Made by a program: the position numbers and the translations under genes. Positions 58,101-64,000 of a stretch of 64,000 nt of DNA are shown here, one piece after another. Within the stretch, counting starts at the first letter, position 1. Every line of letters begins with the position of its first letter. The notes under the pieces were generated by a model. It saw nothing but the letters and a program-made list of their open reading frames with translations. It did not search any database and was not told the origin of the DNA. The stretch is taken from positions 3,123,611 through 3,187,610 of the forward strand of contig VCAZ01000032.1 in assembly GCA_005784505.1 (NCBI GenBank). Direction: 5' to 3'. Source of the stretch: Bagarius yarrelli. Its lineage: Eukaryota > Chordata > Actinopteri > Siluriformes > Sisoridae.

Positions 58101-58836
58101 GTTGGGGTATCAGTTTATATTCTCAGGAATCGCAAAGAAAAATTTAATTCCTATTGAACTGAATGATCGAGCACTGGGAACCTCAGTAAATATTCACTAA
58201 ACATGAATATATAAATAAGAATGTAGTTTGATTTCTTTCTCAGCAAACACATTTACAAGCACACACACCCACACACACACTCAGCAGCACAGCCACCCCC
58301 CCTACACACACACACACTCACCCAGAGCTATCTATTTTTTTCTCCCCTTTTGTCTATGCAACAGTAGTATGTGCCTGGCAGACATGTAGCTAAAAATAAC
58401 TTCATAACAGCAGCAGACTGCAGATACATCAGTCACTGTGAAACCCCGAACACACACACACACACACACACACACACGCCTTCTTTTCTTAAAGAAAGGA
58501 GCGGGAAACACATTTCTTCTAAAACCAATAAAAGGAAACTGGGTCAAAAATATATAACCCATATCTGTATACAACACACACACACACACACACACCCACA
58601 CACTCGAGGCTGACCTTGAATCCAGGCTTCCTCCCTCTCTTTTTAGGCACTTTGATGGGAGGAAGGGATTCAGGGTAGCGATTTTGATATTCCGGATGCC
58701 TTTTGAGCGGTGGCCGACCCCTCTTGCGACCCGGAACCTTTCCTGTTGGAGGTGGGAGGAAGGAGGGGCTTATTGCCCCAGGTGACTGCATGTCTCCACC
58801 TCCCGTCTGTCCTGACGTTGCTGTAGGAATACTCAT
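49377..58836 (-). CDS. scml4: Scm polycomb group protein like 4, seven coding exons, 408 aa
   Basis: Join on the minus strand: 58836-58615, 58029-57900, 54518-54318, 53083-52892, 51526-51317, 49971-49826, 49502-49377. Every intron starts GT and ends AG, phases agree at each junction (0,1,1,1,1,0), and the frame stays open to TAA at 49379-49377. The 408 residues hold two AT-hook-like motifs (GRKRGRPP at 36-43, KKRGRKPG at 65-72), a proline/serine stretch ending in STPEPDMSSIPQDAAT, a SLED domain at about 118-228, a serine-rich linker at about 229-335, and a SAM domain at about 336-405 containing WSVEEVVWFIKDADPQALG and KYLGLKLGPALKLCYHIDKL. This order, without MBT repeats or a zinc finger, is that of vertebrate SCML4. 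From the family, SAM domains polymerise or bind other polycomb SAM proteins, SLED binds DNA, and the protein should be nuclear and repressive. SCML2 and SCMH1 are less likely because they carry MBT repeats. Start: first in-frame ATG after a good acceptor; Met16 is an alternative. Confidence 0.95.
49684..49762. repeat. 20-bp minisatellite in scml4 intron 7
   Basis: Four units of 'tgcacagggggtatgtaatg' with single-base changes, inside the 323-base intron between the two SAM-coding exons. Read on the minus strand it also produces a short HITYPLCTL-type repeat in a spurious frame. Confidence 0.9.
49826..49971 (-). CDS. scml4: scml4 exon 7 (SAM domain, N-terminal half; residues 319-367)
   Basis: A 146-base exon, phase 1 to phase 0, from acceptor CTTCTAG to donor AAACAT|GTGAG. 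It encodes a short SPSPEAGESKPPPSKDPS lead, then the SAM start RWSVEEVVWFIKDADPQALG and PHVELFRKH. The H|EID junction falls inside the SAM domain at the helix boundary expected for polycomb SAM domains. Confidence 0.96.
50656..50735. repeat. (TC)n plus (TA)n microsatellite in scml4 intron 6
   Basis: A TC run of about 30 bases followed by AT-repeat sequence with ATAATATA interruptions. Confidence 0.95.
50808..50885. repeat. Short tandem repeat in scml4 intron 6
   Basis: 'aatgtagataatcacaccct' repeats at a spacing of about 32 bases, following one shorter 'aatcacaccctgtaaataat' unit. Confidence 0.8.
51317..51526 (-). CDS. scml4: scml4 exon 6 (linker; residues 249-319)
   Basis: A 210-base exon, phase 1 to phase 1, between acceptor TTTTTGTAG and donor AGTG|GTAGGA. 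It encodes DSLVDDYHSEPMESKRYSVD and a serine/glycine-rich tail ending SSFQEGNRS. No fold is expected. The RYSVD segment matches the linker of vertebrate SCML4 as I recall it, and conservation elsewhere in this exon should be low. Confidence 0.9.
51527..52760. other. scml4 intron 5, unique part
   Basis: No repeat family recognised. Frames of 66-97 codons at 52,350-52,710 on both strands lack any motif and are not exons of scml4, since the flanking exons already join in phase. Confidence 0.6.
52765..52881 (-). mobile_element. SINE in scml4 intron 5, next to the exon 5 donor
   Basis: Same orientation as scml4. The head 'agggaagtggtagggcggtg' starts about 11 bases after the exon 5 splice donor; then come 'gaactgctggtcgcaaaatc', 'gatgccactgctgggcccct' and 'gagcaaggcccttaaccctt'. 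The L2-type tail is missing. Confidence 0.88.
52892..53083 (-). CDS. scml4: scml4 exon 5 (SLED domain, second half, and serine linker; residues 185-249)
   Basis: A 192-base exon, phase 1 to phase 1. It encodes TFDGKQHLLSLPVVNSVGYV and LRFLKKLCRSLLCENLF, completing SLED. It then runs into a low-complexity serine/proline segment (PIAPSSSPSSTSSDKHSDGQ). Acceptor CCCTGCAG, donor TCGA|GTGAGT. A SINE starts about 11 bases into the downstream intron. Confidence 0.95.
53630..53735 (+). repeat. Dispersed 'TGGATCCGATATTACAAAA' repeat, copy 6, in scml4 intron 4
   Basis: 'gatggcaccatatatcagtg', 'gatctgatattacaaaaccg', then 'atatcgaataattagg' and 'aaaaccgataatcggttaag'. Confidence 0.65.
54318..54518 (-). 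CDS. scml4: scml4 exon 4 (SLED domain, first half; residues 118-185)
   Basis: A 201-base exon, phase 1 to phase 1. It encodes CIYVNKQVNTGPNLDRQKV, then QLPDHLGPARPSVVLQQAVQ, and ends GYGGEKIS. This is the first half of the SLED domain, which has been described as a DNA-binding fold in SCML2. Acceptor TTTTTAG follows a long CU-rich tract; donor is TCAG|GTTACA. The flanking intron is shared with two minisatellite arrays. Confidence 0.95.
54521..54690. repeat. GA-rich tract; on the minus strand a CU tract at the exon 4 acceptor
   Basis: About 170 bases of GA repeats with a few interruptions. Read in the sense of scml4 it is a CU tract ending in TTTTTAG at the exon 4 start, so it includes the polypyrimidine tract of intron 3. 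Confidence 0.95.
55069..55143. repeat. (CA)37 microsatellite in scml4 intron 3
   Basis: The longest perfect dinucleotide run of the window; UG repeats in the scml4 transcript. It accounts for the poly-HT and poly-CV open frames on both strands. Confidence 0.98.
55500..56350. repeat. 22-bp minisatellite in scml4 intron 3, about 38 copies
   Basis: Unit 'tgaatgctgtatgagttgtg' plus 'ta', with variants 'tttgagt', 'tttgggtgg' and shorter edge units near 55,540-55,620 and 55,740-55,830. The minus strand gives a 182-codon frame with a 22-residue period; it is inside an intron and not called as coding. Confidence 0.95.
56345..56433 (+). mobile_element. SINE fragment at the minisatellite edge
   Basis: 'ggtgttgacctgctaaatgg', 'attggtttaatccccaacac' and 'gctgggcccctgagaaaggc'. 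The minisatellite abuts it where the tRNA head would begin. Confidence 0.75.
56890..57650. repeat. About 115-bp minisatellite in scml4 intron 3, seven units
   Basis: 'tgatcatttattagtgggga' recurs near 56,943, 57,058, 57,134, 57,251, 57,363, 57,478 and 57,589 (one unit shortened to 76), each with 'gatctggcaacaaataagtg', 'attattctactatattac' and 'aaaatcagaataaaaacagg'. Confidence 0.93.
57871..57897. repeat. (TG)n at the exon 3 donor; CA array in the scml4 transcript
   Basis: About 27 bases of TG on the plus strand with one GC interruption; it is CA in the scml4 transcript and begins directly after GUAA of the donor. Confidence 0.95.
57900..58029 (-). CDS. scml4: scml4 exon 3 (residues 75-118)
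   Basis: A 130-base exon entered in phase 0 and left in phase 1. It encodes LKSRLAMTPLAISPP, then STPEPDMSSIPQDAATIP, ending in ...EVLT plus one base. The proline- and serine-rich linker is recognisable as SCML4 but not as a folded domain. Its acceptor is TAG directly after twelve TG units, and its donor (ACAG|GTAAC) runs directly into a CA array. Skipping it would shift the frame. Confidence 0.93.
58032..58055. repeat. (AC)12 at the exon 3 acceptor; UG array in the scml4 transcript
   Basis: Perfect AC repeats on the plus strand, UG in the transcript, abutting the UAG of the acceptor. Confidence 0.97.
58259..58603. repeat. Three CA microsatellites in scml4 intron 2
   Basis: CA runs at 58,259-58,318 (interrupted), 58,450-58,477 and 58,574-58,603, all UG in the transcript. 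With the acceptor array the 585-base intron holds four UG tracts. Confidence 0.95.
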
Positions 58837-58841
58837 CAGAC
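58615..58841 (-). CDS. scml4: scml4 exon 2 (first coding exon, residues 1-74)
   Basis: The acceptor is TTTGCAG at 58848-58842. The exon then has five untranslated bases (GTCTG), the ATG at 58836-58834, 74 codons, and the donor AAG|GTCAGC at 58614. It encodes both basic AT-hook-like motifs, GRKRGRPP and KKRGRKPG, separated by about 22 residues, so it is the likely DNA-contacting and nuclear-localising part. The 5' context of the ATG is weak (C at -3). An in-frame Met at residue 16 (58791) is followed by QS and has G at -3. As I recall it, the human protein begins at a comparable MQS just before its PGRKRGRPP motif. Confidence 0.93.
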
Positions 58842-59397
58842 CTGCAAACCAGAGAAGGAAGAATGTTAATAGACCAGGAAGAATTTTATTTTTTTAAACA
58901 GATGATGAGGCTTTTTGCTGAAAAGTGAGACTGATATGACCTTTGATCATGATTAGATATGTGTAAAGGATAAGACATTATGATTTACTACAGTTTTATG
59001 TAAAATCGTCATCACCCCCACATGAGCAAGTTGTTGCGCTCCGGCGACCCAGGTTGGATTCTTTTACAGTCCCATCTCTGTCTCTATCTCCCACATTTCA
59101 TCCCTCTGTTCTATCAATAAAGACAAAAAATGCCCAAAAAAACCCACCATGACCAGCATAACCGCTGAGTCCAGAGACTTCTTCCACAAAGGTTTGGGGT
59201 ACATTACTCCACCAGGCCACCAGAGGGCAACCATGAGACCTAATTATTTTTTGTTTACTAGGCCATGCGCTTGTCTGTGTCATCTATGTTATTCTTGTCA
59301 TGTGTGTCTGTCTAAAACCTTCCAGATTCCTGACAGCTCATGGTGATATGAATCGAATGTCTGACCAATCAAAGTAGAGAATTTAAAAGAATTGAAA

Positions 59398-59583
59398 TTT
59401 ACAGGATTTGGCAGACGTCCTTATCCAGAGCAACTTACATTTTCCTTATTTATGCAACTGAGCAATGGAGGGTTAAGGGCCTTGCTCAGGGGCCCAGCAA
59501 TGGTTACTTGGTGGAGCTGGGAATCGAGCCCAGAATCTTCGGGTTGGTAGTCCAACACATTAACCATAAGCCACCACTTCCCT
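59398..59583 (-). mobile_element. Full-length SINE in scml4 intron 1
   Basis: Reversed: head 'gggaagtggtggcttatggt', B box 'ctgggctcgattcccagctc', body 'gctgggcccctgagcaaggc', tail 'atgtaagttgctctggataa' and 'gtctgccaaatcctgta'. It is in the same orientation as scml4. Confidence 0.93.
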
Positions 59584-59705
59584 ACGAAATCACTTTGCTA
59601 AAGACAAACATGCAGTAACGGCATGATTGGAAATTATTCAATTCAAAAGTGTAAAAGTTTAAACAAAGTAAAAATAATGACTGTGTCCAGAAACCACATA
59701 AAGCA

Positions 59706-59708
<3 letters not shown>

Positions 59709-59749
<41 letters not shown>

Positions 59750-59765
59750 ACTCTCTCTCTCTGTT
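59709..59765. repeat. (TC)n microsatellite in scml4 intron 1
   Basis: TC run with two interruptions on the plus strand. Confidence 0.96.
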
Positions 59766-60539
59766 GCTCTGTCGCTCACTCATCCCCCTCCCCCTATCCC
59801 TTACTCATCTCCACCCCTCCCCCTCCAGCTGCGCTGCCTGGCACTCTGGATCCCTGATGGAAGGCTTCCCTATTTCTCTGGCTTCTCCATCTCTCCGTCT
59901 CTCCATGACACTCAACTTCCACATCCAGGAAAACTCACAGGGGTGCCAGGAATATTTTGGATGTCAAATTGGCATTTTAATATGAAATATTTATGAAATG
60001 GTTTGCTAAAAAGTTGAAGAATCCCAAGACCCAACAAGCTGATTCACATTTTTAATATCTAATATAGAGGGTGTTCTAAAATTATTATAAGTAATCATTA
60101 TAATTTATTATAATTAATTAGAAGAACACAAAGATGAATAGTCCTTATGTAAGCACAAACATACACATGCTTTAAAAAAAAGATATTAATTAAATCAATA
60201 TGATTGTAATAAGATCTTTTGGAAAATGTCTACTAGAATTAGTGCACATTTAACACGGTAATGTTAGAATTATAGACATATCTAAAAGCTATAACAGTCA
60301 TTTTAAGCCAAATTGTCAAATTCATTCTGGCACATTTTTATACTCGGATTTTTATTTTATTTTTTTAGAAAGCACTGCTATGCCGAAAATATTTGTTTTA
60401 TTGAAAAAAAAGCCTGTGCAAACTTGCAAGAAAAAAACCGAATCATGACTTATATAAATATACTAAATAAGCATTAAAAAAATACATAAAAGTCTCTAAT
60501 CTCTATCAGAAAAAAAGATCACATCCCAGGGATCACCTG

Positions 60540-61215
60540 GGCATCAGTTCTGCATCACCTTTCACGCGCTGTCTCACTCCTTCCCACTCCATGTTTTCCC
60601 GTTTTCTTTTCTTTCCTTTTTTTGGCAATTCTAATTAATTTCTTTAAACACGACGCAGTTTGCAATAATCCACAGATTTCACTGCGATGCCGCAAAATCC
60701 CAGCTCCCAAAATCACGTCCGGGAAACGAAAGCGCACGCGGAAATGTTCTACACAGGCCAATAAAAATAGTGTCAAAAATGTGTGTGTTTAAGTGTGTGT
60801 GTGCGTGTGTGTGTGACGCGTATTCCTTCCTTCCTCGTCTATAAAAAATATACAGGCCTATTCAAAGGAGATTTGGAAAAGCGCATACCAGGCAGGCGAT
60901 GTTAAACCGCAGTCGTATCCGCATGGACGCAAAAAAAAAATCCAAAAACAAAATCAACAACAACAACAGAAATAAAACACGTCGTACAGTTTCTCTGTCG
61001 TCGTTTCTACTGTCGTCGACTGGGCCTCGATTCCAAAGCCTCCGACACCACCGGCACTCAGTAAGTCGAGCCTCCGGTGCGCGCTCCCGAACGCTCAGGT
61101 TCCGATAGCGCTGGCTGCTGCACGCTCTCGTGTCTCTAATGCGCGCTCCCGAGTCTTCCGTCGCCGCCGGTAGCACCGCCACGCGCTACAAACTACTGTC
61201 CTTCCTTGGTAGTCA
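60540..61215 (-). promoter_or_regulatory. scml4: CpG-rich promoter region of scml4
   Basis: CpG dinucleotides are dense here, especially 60,880-61,200 (many CGTCG, GCGCGC and CCGCCG words), and rare almost everywhere else in the window. It sits at the 5' end of scml4, as expected for a vertebrate CpG-island promoter. No TATA box is evident. A CA microsatellite at 61,257-61,291 bounds it upstream. Confidence 0.65.
60889..61200 (-). other. scml4: Predicted scml4 5' untranslated exon 1
   Basis: On the minus strand this CpG-rich segment ends in a consensus-like donor, CCTG|GTATGC, at 60889/60888, about 2.05 kb upstream of the exon 2 acceptor. No coding frame is needed because exon 2 begins five bases before the ATG. 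The 5' limit is not visible and is set only by the CpG-rich stretch. An ATG at 60924 opens a short upstream ORF that would run across the splice. The call is inferred from composition and the donor, without transcript evidence. Confidence 0.6.
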
Positions 61216-61256
61216 TGGCAACTGCGATCCTAAAATCCTTTTAGTGCTGAGAAGCC

Positions 61257-61291
61257 ACACACACACACACACACTCACACACACACACACA
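61257..61291. repeat. (CA)n microsatellite upstream of the CpG-rich promoter
   Basis: CA repeats with one CTCACA interruption. Confidence 0.95.
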
Positions 61292-61511
61292 CCGACTGCG
61301 ATTCAGTCACCAAATCCAAATCTAACTGCAGACGAGAATGTTGGAATCCACCAGATTTAATCTGAAATAGACATCAACATGTAGCTCTTTATTATAAAAC
61401 TAATTATATGTGCGGTCCCTGGTGAAGAGTCTCACTACTCCCATTAATTAACACCTATTTTTTAATCTCTACCACACATATTCTTTAATATAATTCTCTT
61501 TATCTATTCGG

Positions 61512-61704
61512 CAGCATGGTGGCTTTGTGGTTAGCACTGTCACAGCTAGAAGGCCCGGGTTCGATTTCCGGACAGGGGTCTTTCTGTGTGGAGTTTGCAT
61601 GTTCTACCTGTGCTTATGAAGGTTTACTCCGGGTACTCCGGTTTCCTTCTACAGTCCAAAACGTGTGTTAGGTTGATTGCTGTTTCTACTTTGCCCATAG
61701 AAAT

Positions 61705-61745
<41 letters not shown>

Positions 61746-61873
61746 ATGAACTAGAGACCTGTCCAGGGTGTCCCCTCCTGCCTTTCGCCCTTTCAGAGAC
61801 AGCTGGGATAGACTCCAGCAGATCCCAGTGACTCCGAATTAGGGAATAAGGGGGTATAGAGGATGAATGAATG
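61512..61873 (+). mobile_element. DANA/Mermaid-like SINE
   Basis: tRNA-like head 'gtggctttgtggttagcact' and 'ccgggttcgatttccgg', the conserved 'gtgtggagtttgcatgttct', 'ctccgggtactccggtttcc', an internal TG array, 'gagacctgtccagggtgtcc', 'agctgggatagactccagca' and an AATGAATGAAT tail. This is the known composite structure of the family. The TG array (61,707-61,740) has expanded within it. Confidence 0.88.
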
Positions 61874-62694
61874 AATCTTTATCCATCCATTGATGCCATA
61901 TGCCAACTGTATATAAGGGGACATGTTTTTAAATGTTGCCTCTTGTAAGCTTGTCTTGCCATAAATAAAAAAACATGAGTCCAACACACGATACATTTCT
62001 GTAATCTTGAAGATGTTTTAAATATAATTAATATAATAAAAAGAGGAGTAAGATGCTCTTTTATGTAAACTAAAAGCCCCACTTTTTAAAGCTAGTGAAA
62101 ATATAAATTGCAAACCTTAGTACAGAATTGATTATTTCAATAATAATTGTTGCAGAACGTCTTTCAGGATTAAAACTCCCTGTTTATTTCTGCTTATTCC
62201 CGTCTAATATATTATTTTTAATTGTGGTAGGTTAGGGGTGAAGAAACTGGCAACTACCAGGGCATACAATGTTTTTCCATTCTATTTCTTTTTTTATTTT
62301 ATTTTCTATCATCTTCAAGCAACATCCTAACTACCCAAAAGGATGTGTATGGGTAAATGGAGAACAAATCAACAAAAAAGTAAATGAAAGAAAAATAAAA
62401 AGAGAGAAAGAGAAGGAAGGGGGGATGGGAATAGGAAAGATCCACAATCCAGGAATCGAACTCTGGATGCCCCACAGAGCAATAGCACCATGCATGTCGA
62501 TAGGGGTGCACAAACTTTTGGTTATGTATGATATGTATGTATTTACTAATTTACTGATACATATTTACGGATATAGATGAGATCAGATTAGATTGAACTA
62601 GACTAGATTAGATCTAATCTGCAGTATAAACATATGTACAGATATATAAATATTGGATATATAAACGAAAAAAAAAAAAAAGCTGTATATTAAT

Positions 62695-62750
62695 TTACAG
62701 AATAATATATAAACAACAATATAATACATATAAACCAATATAATATATAT

Positions 62751-62786
<36 letters not shown>

Positions 62787-62887
62787 CTATCTGAATGTAC
62801 AGTATATAAGTGAGGCAAAAGATGGTGGGTTTTGAAGAAATATATACTGTATAAGAGGATGTACAGAATATAGGCTTACATTTACAG

Positions 62888-62924
<37 letters not shown>

Positions 62925-62933
62925 TATATATAT

Positions 62934-62970
<37 letters not shown>

Positions 62971-63187
62971 GTAAAGGATATGAATAAATAAACAGTATAA
63001 TATACAGAAAGTATTCATAGACACGAATATACAGTGTAAGAATCACAGCTGGAGGGAAATGCAGAGAGTATACATGTACACAGATATTATTATACAGTCT
63101 GTATGCAGACTATATAGATAAATGTATGCAAAGATATATTATAGTACTGATGGGTTTATCAGTGTGTGTGTGTGTGTGTGTGTGTGT
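62695..63187. repeat. TA and TG microsatellites
   Basis: TA runs at 62,743-62,785 and 62,893-62,971 and a TG run at 63,161-63,187, joined by AT-rich sequence. The tyrosine/isoleucine-rich 109-codon frame comes from it. Confidence 0.93.
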
Positions 63188-63811
63188 AATTTTACCGAGT
63201 AGGGGGGTTGGTAAACTTTTAGGCACCTGAACCCTTTACCCGAGGTTAGGAGAGAAAACAGTCTATGTACAGAGTGACAGGGTGTCTTTAGTGATGCTGC
63301 GAGCCTTAAACAGACACCACTTCCGGTAGACGTCTTCAATGGCAGGAAGTGGGGACTCAATAATGCATTAGGCGGTTCTCAACCAACCTCTGTATAGATT
63401 TGCAGTCTGAAACAGAGCAGCTTACGTACTAGACTGTGATACAGCTGGTTAGAAAGCTCTCTACAAAGATTCAGCCTAGGACACCATTAAGGCTTGGGAC
63501 AGTCCTGCTGATAGTGACAGTGTTTACCATTACCATAAAATGTCCAGTGGATGAAGTGGAAAAGGTTAGAACCTGACCCCTTCAGAACAATTCCCTGGAT
63601 TAATTAACACACCGGAAAACAGCTGTCTGTAAATACGGACACAGCTGCACATCCCATAAGACGTGTTGGCTTTAGTAAGACGTGCAATAAAACCTCACCT
63701 GTTCTTCTGCACCTGAACCCCCAGCAGATTTTATTAAAAAGCAAACGCTAATTAATAATAATACACATTACATTTTCATTATCATACTTTTCATAGCAAA
63801 GGAACAGATAC
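63188..63811. other. Intergenic, no recognised feature
   Basis: Unique-looking sequence; a 73-codon minus-strand frame at 63,139-63,360 contains part of the TG array and no known motif. Confidence 0.4.
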
Positions 63812-64000
63812 TCCAGTTAGAGAGAGACAGAGAGAGAGGGAGAGAGGGGAGTTAAAAAAGGCAGGAGAAGAGAGAGAAGGGGGGGGCAGGGGGAGAGAAA
63901 AGGAAAGAGGGAGGGAGAGAAAGAGATAAAGAGAATGAGAGAGAGAAAGAGAAAGAGAGAAGGAGAAAGAGAGTATGAGAGAGAGGGAGGGGGAGCGAGA
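63812..64000. repeat. GA/GGGA purine-rich tract to the window end
   Basis: Nearly pure purine with GAGA and GGGA units, cut off by the end of the window. Confidence 0.95.

Noticed and set aside
60862..61182. 106-codon minus-strand frame in the CpG-rich region
   Set aside because: Begins with GTG and is leucine/arginine-rich as expected from CpG-rich and poly(A) DNA; only the last 12 codons follow a true ATG and are described as an upstream ORF.

Overview
The window looks like nuclear DNA of a ray-finned fish. It has one spliced vertebrate gene with long introns, many dinucleotide and GATA/GGAA microsatellites, about 35 tRNA-derived SINE copies or fragments carrying an L2-type 3' tail, Tc1-type MITEs, L2-clade LINE remnants and a DANA/Mermaid-like SINE. 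The mix fits an otophysan such as a catfish or characin, but the species cannot be fixed from sequence alone. There are no bacterial operons, CRISPR arrays or structural RNA genes.

The only gene I can support is scml4 (Scm polycomb group protein like 4), on the minus strand from a CpG-rich promoter and first exon near 60.9-61.2 kb down to a stop codon at 49,377. Seven coding exons join in phase to give 408 residues, close to my recollection of about 414 for the human protein. The order is two AT-hook-like basic motifs, the SLED domain, a serine-rich linker and a C-terminal SAM domain. The product should be a nuclear polycomb-family adaptor without MBT repeats.

Layout: 1-350 is a GGAA/GATA microsatellite. 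0.35-3.6 kb is mostly unique DNA with a small MITE. 3.7-8.2 kb holds a dispersed repeat and a roughly 3-kb segmental duplication whose two halves both carry related minisatellites. 8.2-13.6 kb holds SINEs and a broken L2 reverse transcriptase. 13.6-26 kb is SINEs, minisatellites and an LTR-like sequence. 26-46 kb is MITEs, an L2 3' end interrupted by a hAT-like element, more minisatellites, and a few repeat-free blocks that could be regulatory. 46-49.3 kb may hold a long scml4 3' UTR. 49.4-61.2 kb is scml4. 61.2-64 kb is repeats upstream of it.

The most unusual features lie in scml4 itself. Exon 3 sits between a UG array that forms its 3' splice site and a CA array just after its 5' splice site, so the two could pair around the exon. 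A SINE begins about 11 bases after the exon 5 donor. A roughly 170-base CU tract precedes exon 4. If exon 1 is spliced as predicted, a 13-codon upstream ORF ends in a stop that overlaps the main start codon (TGATG). I found no convincing evidence of an undescribed gene system; the rest of the window is typical repeat-rich intergenic DNA.
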